A DNA stretch of 64,000 nt from JAGNNV01 sp031412915 (lineage in GTDB: Bacteria; Acidobacteriota; Vicinamibacteria; Fen-336; JAGNNV01). Below are positions 34,431 through 43,401 of the stretch, piece by piece. The stretch spans positions 57,691 through 121,690 of the forward strand of contig JANODX010000045.1 in the NCBI GenBank assembly GCA_031412915.1, written 5' to 3'. Under the pieces are notes generated by a model that saw only the letters and a list, made by a program, of their open reading frames with translations, was not told the origin of the DNA and did not search any database. Each line of letters opens with the position of its first letter. Position 1 is the first letter of the stretch. A program made the position numbers and the translations under genes.

Positions 34431-35626
34431 TGCGCGTCCTCACCGCGGGTGAATCTCATGGACCGGCGGTCCTGTGCCTGGTGGAGGGCCTTCCCGCAGG
34501 CCTGGAGGTGCGAAAGGAACGCATCAACGCGGAGCTGGCCCGGCGGCAGCGGGGCTATGGCCGGGGCGGGCGGATGAAGATCGAGAAGGATGAAGTCGAG
34601 ATCCTGTCCGGCATCCGCCACGGCCTTACTCTCGGTTCGCCGGTGACTCTGGTCGTGCGGAACAAAGATCACGAGAACTGGGCGGACGTGATGTCGCCGG
34701 AGGTGGTGCCCGAGGCCGAGCGGGTCGCAGCACTCTCGAAACGCGAGCGAACTGCACCGAGGCCGGGCCACGCCGATCTCGCAGGCGCGCTCAAGTACAT
34801 GACCAAGGATCTGCGCAACATCATCGAGCGATCGAGCGCCCGGGACACGGCTGCCCGAGTGGCTGCCGGGATGCTCGTTCAATCCGTCCTCGACGTGTTC
34901 GGAGTCGAGGTCCGATCCCACGTGATTCGCATCGAAGAGGCGTTCGTGGAAGGAGAGGTCCCTTTCGCGGTCATGGCGGAAGCCTCGAGGTCCGACGTCG
35001 GCTGCGCGGATGAGCATGTCGCCCAACGCATGCGCGACGCCATCGATGCGGCCAAGAGGGACGGAGACACGGTGGGAGGAGAGATCGAGATGGCGGTTCT
35101 CGGGCTGCCTCCCGGGATCGGCAGCTTCGCTCAATGGACGCTTCGACTCGACGGTTTGCTGGCCCAGGCTCTGATGTCCGTGCCCTCGGTGAAAGCGGTC
35201 GCCCTGGGCGCCGGTTTCGACGCCGGCCGGGCGCGCGGCCGGGCGTTCCATGACCCGATAGGATTTGCGCCCTCCCAAGGGTTCACCCGGACCTCGAACC
35301 ACGCGGGCGGGATTGAAGGAGGGGTCTCCAACGGAGAGGAGATCCGGGTTCGGGCGGTGGTGAAACCGATCCCCACTCTGATGAACCGGCTTCCCTCGGT
35401 CGATCTCAAGACCCTCGAACCAGCGCCGGCCGCGATTGAGCGCAGCGACACGTGCGTGGTCGCTGCCGCCGCGGTGGTGGGCGAGGCTATGGTGCGCATC
35501 GTCCTGGCTCAAGCCCTGCTCGAGACCTATGGGGGCGACTCTCGGGAGCAGCTTGTCACCCACCTGGAAGGAACGCGGGGTCTGCGGACTTCGACCTTCG
35601 GTTTCGGAGACAATCTCAAGGGCTAG
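34430..35626 (+). CDS. aroC: chorismate synthase
   Basis: Last step of the shikimate pathway, EPSP to chorismate, using reduced FMN. The 398 residues carry LTAGESHGPAVLCLVEGLPAGL and GHADLAGALKY. RSSARDTAARVAAGML and the C-terminal VDLKTLEPAPAAIERSDTCVV are also diagnostic. aroA and aroK lie 5 kb downstream on the same strand. The ATG directly follows the glycosyltransferase stop. Confidence 0.96.
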   Translation: MRVLTAGESHGPAVLCLVEGLPAGLEVRKERINAELARRQRGYGRGGRMKIEKDEVEILSGIRHGLTLGSPVTLVVRNKDHENWADVMSPEVVPEAERVAALSKRERTAPRPGHADLAGALKYMTKDLRNIIERSSARDTAARVAAGMLVQSVLDVFGVEVRSHVIRIEEAFVEGEVPFAVMAEASRSDVGCADEHVAQRMRDAIDAAKRDGDTVGGEIEMAVLGLPPGIGSFAQWTLRLDGLLAQALMSVPSVKAVALGAGFDAGRARGRAFHDPIGFAPSQGFTRTSNHAGGIEGGVSNGEEIRVRAVVKPIPTLMNRLPSVDLKTLEPAPAAIERSDTCVVAAAAVVGEAMVRIVLAQALLETYGGDSREQLVTHLEGTRGLRTSTFGFGDNLKG

Positions 35627-35689
35627 ATAGCGACGACGACCGCGCAAGGGCCCTCGTCCCCACCCCAACAAAGAACGAAAGGACCAACA

Positions 35690-36217
35690 TTGGCAATCAG
35701 GCCCATCGTCAAGTGGGGCGATCCCGTCCTTCACACGCCCTCCCTCCCCGTGCCGGAGGTCACGGACGAGATCCGAACCCTCCTCGACGACATGCATGAC
35801 ACCATGATCGCGGCGCCCGGAGTGGGACTGGCCGCGCCTCAGATCGGCGTCGGTCTGCGCGTGATCATCGTCGATCTGTCGGTCGGCGACGATCCCGGCC
35901 AACTGATCGAACTCGTGAACCCTGAATTCGTCTCCCGCGAGGGCGAGGTCAAGGAGGAAGAGGGTTGCCTGTCCGTTCCCGGATATGCGGGATCCCCGAC
36001 GCGACCTCGCTTCGTGCGCGTGAAGGGCCTGGCCCGCGACGGGTCCGAGCGCGTTCACGAGGGAGACGGCCTTCTGGCCCGCGCCTTCTGTCACGAGATC
36101 GATCACGTCGACGGAAAGCTGTTCGTGGATCGGCTGAGTCCCCTGAAGCGCGATCTGATGGTGCGCAAGCTGCGCAAGCGCGCCAAAGCGAACGACTGGG
36201 ACGAGCAGGAGTCTTGA
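35690..36217 (+). CDS. def: peptide deformylase
   Basis: Removes the formyl group from nascent N-terminal methionine. The 175 residues contain all three motifs: APGVGLAAPQIG, EEGCLSVPGYAG and FCHEIDHVDG (metal ligands Cys and two His). The start is a TTG 8 bases after GAAAGG. The stop overlaps the fmt start by 4 bases, giving the classic def-fmt pair. Confidence 0.96.
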   Translation: MAIRPIVKWGDPVLHTPSLPVPEVTDEIRTLLDDMHDTMIAAPGVGLAAPQIGVGLRVIIVDLSVGDDPGQLIELVNPEFVSREGEVKEEEGCLSVPGYAGSPTRPRFVRVKGLARDGSERVHEGDGLLARAFCHEIDHVDGKLFVDRLSPLKRDLMVRKLRKRAKANDWDEQES

Positions 36218-37185
36218 GGATTGCTTTCTTCGGCACGGGCGAGTTCGCGGTGCCGTCCCTCGAGGCGATTCACGAGAAGGGTCACGAAGTCGCCCTGGTG
36301 GTGAGCCAGCCGGACCGCCCGCAGGGCCGGGGCCTGACCTTGCGGGAAACCCCGGTCAGGCACACCGCCGATCGGCTGGGCCTCCCGGTGTTCCAGCCGG
36401 AGAGACTGCGACTCGAACCGGACCGGGTTATCGCCCTCCGAGCCGAGATACTGGTGGTGGTGGCCTATGGCCAGATCCTGCGCGCGAACGTTCTGGAATG
36501 CGCCCCGCGCGGGGCGATCAACGTGCATGCCTCGCTTCTTCCCAAGTACCGCGGAGCCGCGCCGATTCAATGGGCGATCGCAAACGGCGAGACCCGCACC
36601 GGCGTAACCACGATGCAACTCGATCAGGGGATGGACACGGGACCGATCCTGCTTCAGCGAGCCTGCCCGGTCGAGGCCGAAGACACGACCGCCACCCTCG
36701 AGCCCCGCCTCGCAAGCATGGGCGCCGAGCTTCTGGTCCAGACCCTCGACGGCCTGGTGACGGGTTCCGTGGTCTCGCATCCCCAGGATCAAAACCAGGC
36801 AACCAGGGCTCCCCTGATCCGCAAGGTCGATGGTCGGGTCGACTTCGGGCAGAGCGCAACCCTTATCGCGAACCGCCTTCGCGGTTTCTCACCGTGGCCG
36901 GGCCTGCAGTTCCTCCATGACGGCCACCTGGTCAAGATCCTCTCCGCCCGGGCGCTTGAAGCTGAGAGTTCCGAAACCGGCCCCCCGGGCACCGTCGTCC
37001 GCGTGTCAAAGGAGGGCGTTGATGTTTCCTGCGAGCCAGGTTCGATCCTCCGGCTAGCGCGCGTCCAGCCCGAGAGCCGAAGCCCGGTATCCGGGTTCGA
37101 TTTCGCCAACGGGTGGAAACTCACAGCGGGGACGGGGCTTGGCACACCCCCCCTCGAATCGGGAGCGTCGCGCCTCAAAGACTAG
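36214..37185 (+). CDS. fmt: methionyl-tRNA formyltransferase
   Basis: Formylates initiator Met-tRNA, the partner reaction to def. The 323 residues start with a TTG (RIAFFGTGEFAVPSLEAI) overlapping the def stop as TTGA. They include the signature INVHASLLPKYRGAAPIQWAI (catalytic His-Asn-Asp pattern with DQGMDTGPIL downstream) and a C-terminal OB-type domain. Confidence 0.96.
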   Translation: MRIAFFGTGEFAVPSLEAIHEKGHEVALVVSQPDRPQGRGLTLRETPVRHTADRLGLPVFQPERLRLEPDRVIALRAEILVVVAYGQILRANVLECAPRGAINVHASLLPKYRGAAPIQWAIANGETRTGVTTMQLDQGMDTGPILLQRACPVEAEDTTATLEPRLASMGAELLVQTLDGLVTGSVVSHPQDQNQATRAPLIRKVDGRVDFGQSATLIANRLRGFSPWPGLQFLHDGHLVKILSARALEAESSETGPPGTVVRVSKEGVDVSCEPGSILRLARVQPESRSPVSGFDFANGWKLTAGTGLGTPPLESGASRLKD

Positions 37186-37211
37186 ACTCGAAGGCGGTCC
37201 ATCCTCCCCCA

Positions 37212-37916
37212 ATGCTGCGCAAGCTCTTCGTCCTCGCCGTCGCCCTTGGCTGCGGACTCGTCTCGTCCGCCCTCACCCTCCGTATCGTCAGGAATTCGCA
37301 GACCACTTCGGTCCCGAACCTCACTGGGCGCACCCTCGGGGCCGCCACCAACGACGCGGCTCAGAGGCGTTTGCGGTTGAAAGTGATGGGCCGAAAATAC
37401 CATCCGAAGATCGTCGTGGGGCGGGTGGCCGAACAGGATCCGCCGCCCGGAACATCCATCAAGGAGAACCGGTCTCTGCGCGTGATCCTGAGCATGGGCC
37501 CCAAGAAGACCACGGTTCCCGACGTTCAAGGCCAGGCGCTGCGCAGCGCGCGCCTGCGTCTTGACAGCGTGGGCGTGCCCATTCGCCGAATCATCGAGGC
37601 GCCGTCTCCGGTCGAGGAAGACACCGTCCTCGTCCAGGTGCCGGAGGCCGGGGTGATCGAGAATCTGGACGAAGGCGTCCTTCTGGTCGTGGCCAGGAAC
37701 GGCTCGTTGCGGGACTACGTGATGCCCGACCTGATCGGTAAGAGCATCGGCGATATTTCCCGCGCCTTCGAAAGCCGCGGCTTCGTACCCCCTCAGATCC
37801 GCTACAAGAGCTACCCCGGACTCATGCGGGGGACCATCTTGTCGCAGAGCCCCCTCGCCGGATATCGACTCAATCCCCGAACCGCGGTCGTCTTCGAGGT
37901 GTCCCAGGGCTCATGA
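37212..37916 (+). CDS. membrane-anchored protein with three PASTA domains
   Basis: 234 residues. An N-terminal membrane segment (KLFVLAVALGCGLVSSALTL) is followed by three PASTA repeats: about 34-98 (TSVPNLTGRTLGAAT), 101-168 (TTVPDVQGQALRSARL) and 172-234 (VMPDLIGKSIGDISRAF). PASTA domains bind peptidoglycan or muropeptides, usually on Ser/Thr kinases or penicillin-binding proteins. Here there is no kinase or transpeptidase domain. Its stop overlaps the next gene by 4 bases. Confidence 0.85.
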   Translation: MLRKLFVLAVALGCGLVSSALTLRIVRNSQTTSVPNLTGRTLGAATNDAAQRRLRLKVMGRKYHPKIVVGRVAEQDPPPGTSIKENRSLRVILSMGPKKTTVPDVQGQALRSARLRLDSVGVPIRRIIEAPSPVEEDTVLVQVPEAGVIENLDEGVLLVVARNGSLRDYVMPDLIGKSIGDISRAFESRGFVPPQIRYKSYPGLMRGTILSQSPLAGYRLNPRTAVVFEVSQGS

Positions 37917-38314
37917 GTTCACCGGACTCGGTTTCGAGAGTGCGCATCCGGTTCGCCGAAACCGACAAATTCGGCTACGCCTATCACGGCGCCTATTTCG
38001 CGTGGTTCGAAGTGGGCCGAACGGAGTGGCTGCGGGCACGGGGTGTGACCTATGTCGATCTCATGGCCCGAGGCGTGCACCTGCCGGTGATTTCCACCGA
38101 AGCCACCTTTCTGCGCCCCGTGGGCTACGACGACATGATCGAGATCACGACCTCACTCGCCGACTCCTCCGGGGTGCGGCTCGCCTTCACCTACGAGTTG
38201 CGCCGTGAGAACAACCAGGAGACGCTGGCCCGCGCCCGCACCGAACATGCCGCGGTCGACGGGGGAGGGAGGCCGAGGCGCTTTCCTGAAGATATCAAGA
38301 GGCTCCTGAAATGA
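37913..38314 (+). CDS. YbgC/FadM-type acyl-CoA thioesterase
   Basis: 133 residues of the hot-dog fold. VRIRFAETDKFGYAYHGAYFAWFE carries the active-site Asp/Glu and the Tyr-His region seen in 4-hydroxybenzoyl-CoA thioesterases and YbgC. YbgC proteins are linked to the Tol-Pal envelope system in Proteobacteria, but no tol gene is here. It overlaps both neighbours by 4 bases. Confidence 0.88.
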   Translation: MSSPDSVSRVRIRFAETDKFGYAYHGAYFAWFEVGRTEWLRARGVTYVDLMARGVHLPVISTEATFLRPVGYDDMIEITTSLADSSGVRLAFTYELRRENNQETLARARTEHAAVDGGGRPRRFPEDIKRLLK

Positions 38315-39246
38315 GAATCGTGGTCACGGGGGCGTGCGGCTTCATCGGCTCCCACCTGTGCGATCGCCTCCTCGCCGCCGGGCATGACGTCACCGGCATC
38401 GATGGCTTCGTTCCTTTCTATCCTCGCGAGATCAAAGAGAGAAATATCTCCGGAGCCAGACTCTCGAAACACTTCACCCTCCACGAGACTCTGCTCGAAA
38501 CCGCCCCCCGCCTCGAGGCCCTCCTTGATGGCGCCTCCGCGATCTATCACCTGGCCGCGCAGGCGGGAGTTCGGTCTTCGTGGGGCGGCGACTTCGCGGG
38601 CTACGTCGAGCACAACATCCTCGGCACTCAGAGGCTGCTGGAGGCCGCGATCCAGGCCAGGATTCCCCGCGTGATCTACGCGTCTTCTTCGTCCGTGTAC
38701 GGCGATGTGAACGAGCTTCCACTCCGCGAGTCCATGGCCCTGTCCCCGGTTTCGCCTTACGGGGTCACCAAACTCGCGGCTGAGCATCTGGCTCATCTTT
38801 ACGGCAAAGCCACCGACCTTTCCGTAACCAGCCTGCGCTTCTTCACGGTCTACGGGCCGCGGCAGCGTCCCGACATGGCCTTTCATCGCTTCTTGAAGGC
38901 GGTGCGCGACGGAGAGCCGATCACCCTCTACGGAGATGGCGAGCAAACCCGCGACTTCACTTTCGTCGCCGACCTCACCGACGTTCTTCAAAGAACCCTC
39001 ACCCAAGGCCAGCCGGGGCTCGTGTACAACGTTGGAGGCGGTCAAAGGATTTCCGTTCTCAAGGTCCTGGAAGCGATCGCCACGGTCACCGGCCGGGAGG
39101 TGAGGGTCGACCGTCAGGCAGGGCAGAAAGGCGACATGCGGGATACTCTGGCGGACACGGCTCGGGCGGCGCGCGATCTTGGATTCACTCCGAAGACGCC
39201 GCTCCTCACCGGATTGAAAGCGGAATGGGAATGGATTTGTTCATAA
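38311..39246 (+). CDS. NAD-dependent sugar-nucleotide epimerase/dehydratase
   Basis: 311 residues, extended short-chain dehydrogenase. The Rossmann motif is VVTGACGFIGSHLCDRLL, the active site has ASSSSVYG and SPYGVTKLAAEHL (YxxxK), and FFTVYGPRQRPDMAFHRF is typical of UDP-glucuronate or UDP-glucose 4-epimerases. Probably supplies an activated sugar to the glycosyltransferases nearby. The exact substrate is not resolvable. Confidence 0.9.
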   Translation: MRIVVTGACGFIGSHLCDRLLAAGHDVTGIDGFVPFYPREIKERNISGARLSKHFTLHETLLETAPRLEALLDGASAIYHLAAQAGVRSSWGGDFAGYVEHNILGTQRLLEAAIQARIPRVIYASSSSVYGDVNELPLRESMALSPVSPYGVTKLAAEHLAHLYGKATDLSVTSLRFFTVYGPRQRPDMAFHRFLKAVRDGEPITLYGDGEQTRDFTFVADLTDVLQRTLTQGQPGLVYNVGGGQRISVLKVLEAIATVTGREVRVDRQAGQKGDMRDTLADTARAARDLGFTPKTPLLTGLKAEWEWICS

Positions 39247-40136
39247 GCAAGCACCGGACAAGGCTGATCCTGGCCTTCACCCTCATGGCCTCTTCGCCGG
39301 GATGCGGGCGCCAAGAGGTGGACATCGCCACCTTGGCCAGCAACTCCGATCAGGTCATTTGGGAGGCGGGCCAGAAAGCGCTCAAGGGCAAGCAGTGGGA
39401 CATCGCCCGTCAGCACTTCCGGCGGATCGTCGATGGCTTTCCCCAGAGTCCTCTGGTGCCGCAGGCTCGCCTGGCGATGGGCGACTCGTACTTCACCGAC
39501 GGCGGCGCCGCAAACTACACTCTGGCCGCCGGCCAGTTCCGCGAATTTCTGACCGTCTTCCCTTCTCATCCCAGAGGAGACTACGCGCAGTTTCAAATCG
39601 GCGAGAGCTTCTTCAACCAGAAGAACTCCCCCGACCGCGATCAAACCCAGGTCGCGCAGGCTCTCGATGAGTACCTCGCTTTCCTCGACCGGTACCCTGA
39701 ATCCGCGCTCGCAGGGAAGGCGAGAGAGAGAGTCAAGGCGTGCCGTGGCTCCCTCGCCCGCTCCGAGTTTGCAGTCGCCTACTTCTACCAGAAGTCCCGG
39801 CGGGCCTATCGGGCCGCAATTCCACGGTACGAGAACATCGTGAAGAACTACCCGGACTTCGACAAGACGGATGAAACCCTGCTGCGCCTCGGGCAGTGTC
39901 TGGCCTTCTCGGGACGAACGGCGGAGGCGGCTCCCGTTCTCGCGCGCCTGCTCGACGAATATCCCGAGTCGCCCTTCGTCAAGGAGGCACGAGTCCTGAT
40001 GGAACTCGAAGCCCCCATGGCGACACCGGCGGTAGCACCGGCGGCGACGCCCGCAGCAACACCCGCAGCAACACCAGCGGCAACACCAGCGGCAACGCCG
40101 TTGGCGCATACGCCGGGCGGCACAAGCGTTCCCTAG
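39225..40136 (+). CDS. bamD: outer-membrane assembly lipoprotein BamD-like
   Basis: 303 residues overlapping the epimerase by 22 bases. A lipoprotein signal peptide ends at SSPGC. TPR-like repeats (VIWEAGQKALKGKQWDIAR, FREFLTVFPSHPRGDYAQF, EYLAFLDRYPESALAGKAR) match the BamD/YfiO architecture, which helps the BAM complex insert outer-membrane barrels. The C-terminal tail is a low-complexity (AATP)n repeat not present in typical BamD. The epimerase and thioesterase are in the same operon. Confidence 0.82.
   Translation: MGMDLFISKHRTRLILAFTLMASSPGCGRQEVDIATLASNSDQVIWEAGQKALKGKQWDIARQHFRRIVDGFPQSPLVPQARLAMGDSYFTDGGAANYTLAAGQFREFLTVFPSHPRGDYAQFQIGESFFNQKNSPDRDQTQVAQALDEYLAFLDRYPESALAGKARERVKACRGSLARSEFAVAYFYQKSRRAYRAAIPRYENIVKNYPDFDKTDETLLRLGQCLAFSGRTAEAAPVLARLLDEYPESPFVKEARVLMELEAPMATPAVAPAATPAATPAATPAATPAATPLAHTPGGTSVP
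40020..40100 (+). repeat. 12-bp tandem repeat coding for an AATP tail
   Basis: GCAACACCCGCA-type units repeat with small drift (GCGACGCCCGCA, GCAACACCAGCG), giving APAATPAATPAATPAATP at the end of the BamD-like protein. Such arrays can gain or lose units by slippage without a frameshift. Confidence 0.8.
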
Positions 40137-40159
40137 CCTGCCTGCGCCGGGCGTACCTG

Positions 40160-40281
40160 CACTCAGTGCGCCTGCACTGAGTTCGTCGAAGTGTCGAAGC
40201 GTCGAAGGGGGTCCCTCAGCCTGCCTGCGCTGAGCTTGTCGAAGCGTCGAAGGGGGTCCCTGAGCCTGTCGAAGGGCAGCC
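40160..40281. repeat. short palindromic repeat cluster 7
   Basis: Copies of CTGAGCTTGTCGAAGCGTCGAAGG and CTGAGCCTGTCGAAGG with decayed versions before them lie between bamD and the convergent RsbW-like gene. Nothing else is visible in this 146-base gap. Confidence 0.87.
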
Positions 40282-40282
40282 C

Positions 40283-40717
40283 CTACCCCTCGGCTTTTTC
40301 GACCTTCTTCAGCAAGCGGACGATCGTGCCGCCCTCCTTGGGAAAGATGTACTCAACCTCGCTCATGAAGGCCCGCATGAAGAAAAGACCGCGTCCCGCG
40401 GCGTTGAGAATGTTCTCGGGTGCGGTGGCATCGGGAACGGCGTCGGGATTGAAGCCATAGCCTTCATCCTGAATCCAAACCTCGATGCCGCCTTCGAGAA
40501 GCCCAAAGGCCAGGCTCACCCGCTTCTCCGGAACGAGCTTGTTGCCATGCTTGAGCGCGTTGACCACGCACTCGCGCACCGACACCGACAGATCGTGGAC
40601 ACCATCTTCGTCGAGTCCGCCCACCGCACCCAGGCGATCGACGAAAGACTGGACCGCTTCAAGAATTTCCATCCGACTTTCGAAGTCGATGCGGACGGTT
40701 TTGGGGCGGGCCTTCAT
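40283..40717 (-). CDS. RsbW/SpoIIAB-like anti-sigma-factor ATPase (serine kinase)
   Basis: 144 residues of the HATPase_c (GHKL) fold. The N-box is SVRECVVNALKHGN, the G1 motif is WIQDEGYGFNPD, and GRGLFFMRAFM is the G2 region. Such proteins bind a sigma factor or phosphorylate an anti-sigma antagonist. Neither partner is in the window, so it may act on a distant sigma factor. The start at 40717 is chosen over a longer frame; aroA is divergent. Confidence 0.85.
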   Translation of the reverse strand: MKARPKTVRIDFESRMEILEAVQSFVDRLGAVGGLDEDGVHDLSVSVRECVVNALKHGNKLVPEKRVSLAFGLLEGGIEVWIQDEGYGFNPDAVPDATAPENILNAAGRGLFFMRAFMSEVEYIFPKEGGTIVRLLKKVEKAEG

Positions 40718-40835
40718 GGCTAGCGGAGGAGGATATGCCAGCCGGGGCCGATATTGCGATTGGGGAGGAGGAGAAAGGGCTCGAGGGCTCGAGGTTCGAG
40801 AGGACCCGACCCTCGAAGCTAACCTTGCGAACACC

Positions 40836-42110
40836 GTGAATATTCGCCCCGCTCGATCCTTCCGGGGAGCCTTCAGCATGCCGGGGGACAAGTCCATCAC
40901 TCATCGGGCCTTCCTTCTGGGGGCCTTGGCCACGGGAACAACCACGATCGAAGGCGCTGCCGATGGCGAAGACTGCAAGTCGACGCTCCGCTGCCTCGGT
41001 TCCCTGGGCGTGGCGTTCGAGCCTGAGTCCCATGGGCGCGGAATCCTCGTTCATGGAGCCCGGAACTTCGCCCCTTCGACAACTCCTCTTGATTGCGGAA
41101 ATTCCGGAACCACTCTGCGACTGTTGATGGGCGCCCTCGCCCCACGGCCGGGAGAGGTCGAATTGTCCGGCGATGCCTCCTTGCGCCAGCGCCCGATGGA
41201 GCGAGTGGCGAGACCTCTCCGCCTCATGGGGGCCCGCATCGACACCACCAACGGACGCGCGCCTGTGCGGGTCGTCGGGTCGCGCCTCCGCGGCGCCCGG
41301 TTGATACCCGAGGCGGCCAGCGCCCAGATCAAGAGCGCGATCCTCCTGGCCGCCCTGAGTGCCGAAGGCCCCACCACCGTTTTCGAACCGGTGGCGACCC
41401 GCGACCACACGGAACGAATGATCCGCTGGTTCGGAGGCCGGATCGAGCGATCGGGTGACGAGATCTTCATCGAAGGTCCGCAGGACCTCTCGGGAGTTCG
41501 AGTGCAGGTTCCCGGAGATCCTTCGAGCGCCGCGCCCTTCATCGTCGCGGCTCTGGTGCTCCCGGACTCGGCGGTCACGGTGGAAGGCGTCCTCCTCAAC
41601 CCTCAGCGCGTTCGCTACCTCGACGTGCTCCGCGAGATGGGCGCGGACATAGAGACGAAGATCACCTCCACCGAAGGCGCCGAGCCCTCGGGCCGGATCG
41701 TGGCCCGATCGTCGGAGTTGCGGGGGGTGAGCATCTCCCCGGACATGGTTCCCGGCCTGGTCGACGAACTCCCGATCCTCGCGGTCGCCGGAGCCTTCGC
41801 CCGAGGGCGTTTCGAGGTGCGGGGAGCGGCCGAACTGCGCGTCAAGGAGTCGGACCGCATCGCCGCCATGGTCGGGGGACTCCAATCAATGGGCGTCGAC
41901 ATCGAGGAACACGAGGACGGTTTCGCGGTTCAGGGAGGCCAGCCGCCGCGCGGTGCCATGGTGAGCAGCCGAGGCGACCATCGGATCGCTATCGCCCTCT
42001 CCGTGGCCGCCCTGGGCGCGCGAGGCGACACGGAGATCGAGGGCGCCGAGGCGGTCTCGATTTCCTTTCCCGCTTTCTTCGGCGAGCTCGAGCGGGGAGC
42101 CCGGGCATGA
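40836..42110 (+). CDS. aroA: 3-phosphoshikimate 1-carboxyvinyltransferase (EPSP synthase)
   Basis: Sixth shikimate step, joining shikimate-3-phosphate and PEP. The 424 residues include FSMPGDKSITHRAFLLGALA, LDCGNSGTTLRLLMGAL, the TNGRAPVRV region and LRVKESDRIAAM. The GTG start at 40836 is chosen because the downstream residues match the family N-terminus. The longer open frame would overlap the divergent gene. aroK follows with a 4-base overlap. Confidence 0.95.
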   Translation: MNIRPARSFRGAFSMPGDKSITHRAFLLGALATGTTTIEGAADGEDCKSTLRCLGSLGVAFEPESHGRGILVHGARNFAPSTTPLDCGNSGTTLRLLMGALAPRPGEVELSGDASLRQRPMERVARPLRLMGARIDTTNGRAPVRVVGSRLRGARLIPEAASAQIKSAILLAALSAEGPTTVFEPVATRDHTERMIRWFGGRIERSGDEIFIEGPQDLSGVRVQVPGDPSSAAPFIVAALVLPDSAVTVEGVLLNPQRVRYLDVLREMGADIETKITSTEGAEPSGRIVARSSELRGVSISPDMVPGLVDELPILAVAGAFARGRFEVRGAAELRVKESDRIAAMVGGLQSMGVDIEEHEDGFAVQGGQPPRGAMVSSRGDHRIAIALSVAALGARGDTEIEGAEAVSISFPAFFGELERGARA

Positions 42111-42610
42111 CCGTCCCGGGCAAAATCGCCCTGGTGGGTTTCATGGGCTCCGGAAAATCGACGGTCGGCCCCATCGTGGCCGGGTGCTTGGGCTGGCGAT
42201 TCTTCGACAGCGATGCCGAAATCGAAGCGCGAGCCCGTTCCCCCGTAAGCGAGATCTTCCGGGCCCGCGGGGAAACCTACTTCCGGGAACTGGAGCGCCA
42301 GGCCATCGGAGAGCTTCTCGGGGCCGAGGAACGCGTCATTGCCACCGGCGGCGGCGCCTTCGCCCAGGCCGCGTGCGCCGAAGACCTTCTCGCTCGGGCC
42401 TTCACCGTCCACCTGAGCTGCGATTTCGAGGAAGCCTTTCGGCGGGTCGCCTTCCAGGGGGGGAGGCCGCTCGTCGAAAGGGGGGAGGCGGAGGCCCGGG
42501 CGCTTTATGCGGAGAGAAAAGACAAGTACTCTCGCGCTCACGTGACTGTCGATACCACGAGCCGGTCCCCTCACGACGTGGCGGCGGACATTCTTCGTCT
42601 GCTCCCTTGA
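42107..42610 (+). CDS. aroK: shikimate kinase
   Basis: Phosphorylates shikimate, making the aroA substrate. The 167 residues have the P-loop VGFMGSGKSTVGPIVA, the shikimate-site FFDSDAEIEARA and ETYFRELERQAI, VIATGGGAF and the lid RRVAFQGGRPLVE. It overlaps aroA by ATGA. Confidence 0.95.
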   Translation: MTVPGKIALVGFMGSGKSTVGPIVAGCLGWRFFDSDAEIEARARSPVSEIFRARGETYFRELERQAIGELLGAEERVIATGGGAFAQAACAEDLLARAFTVHLSCDFEEAFRRVAFQGGRPLVERGEAEARALYAERKDKYSRAHVTVDTTSRSPHDVAADILRLLP

Positions 42611-42629
42611 GGCCTGGTTCCGACTCCCT

Positions 42630-43379
42630 ATGCGCTATCTGATCCTCTCGGACATTCATGCCAACGACGCCGCCTTCGCGGCCGTCATGAACGCGACCCG
42701 GAGAAAACGTTGGGACAAGGCGATCTGTCTCGGAGACATCGTCGGATATGCCGCGGAAGTGAACCAAACCGTCGATCGGTTGCGCGGGATCAAGCCCCTG
42801 ATCGTGATCCGCGGCAACCACGACAAGGTGTGCTCGGGGGTTGAGGGCGAAGAGAGGCTCGCCAAGTTTTCGCGCTTCGCTCGCACCGCGGCCGAATGGA
42901 CGGCGCGAAAGCTCACGAGCGCCAACCGGCGCTACCTCGCCGCTCTGCCCCAAGGACCGAGGATGGTCGACGGCGCTTTCGCGATCGCCCACGGCTCGCC
43001 TCTCGACGAGGACGCCTACGTCTTCAGCGATCTCGACGCTCTGCGGGTCTTCCGAAACACCGATTTCCCCATCTGCTTCATCGGCCACTCGCACTTCCCC
43101 GTGGTCTTCTCGTGGGATGGCTCGACCGTGGACATGCGAATGGCGCCTCCCCCGGAATTCAGGCTGAAACTCGATCCGGGCAAGCGGTACCTCATCAATC
43201 CGGGGAGCGTCGGCCAGCCTCGGGACCGTTGCCCTCTCGCTTCCTTCGCCACCTACAACAGCGCGACGCGGCTGCTCAGAATTCATCGGGTACGCTACGA
43301 CATCGCGGCGACCCAGAAGACGATCCTGAATGCCGGGCTCCCGTCGCCCCTGGCCGAGAGGCTGGCCGTCGGGCGATAG
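42630..43379 (+). CDS. metallophosphoesterase (YfcE-like)
   Basis: 249 residues. Metal-binding motifs are LILSDIHAND, CLGDIVGYA, IRGNHDKVC, IAHGSPLDE and FIGHSHFPVVF. Members hydrolyse phosphodiesters or nucleotides. The substrate is unknown. It begins 19 bases after aroK. Confidence 0.88.
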   Translation: MRYLILSDIHANDAAFAAVMNATRRKRWDKAICLGDIVGYAAEVNQTVDRLRGIKPLIVIRGNHDKVCSGVEGEERLAKFSRFARTAAEWTARKLTSANRRYLAALPQGPRMVDGAFAIAHGSPLDEDAYVFSDLDALRVFRNTDFPICFIGHSHFPVVFSWDGSTVDMRMAPPPEFRLKLDPGKRYLINPGSVGQPRDRCPLASFATYNSATRLLRIHRVRYDIAATQKTILNAGLPSPLAERLAVGR

Positions 43380-43401
43380 TGGAAAGCACTCACGCGTCCC
43401 C

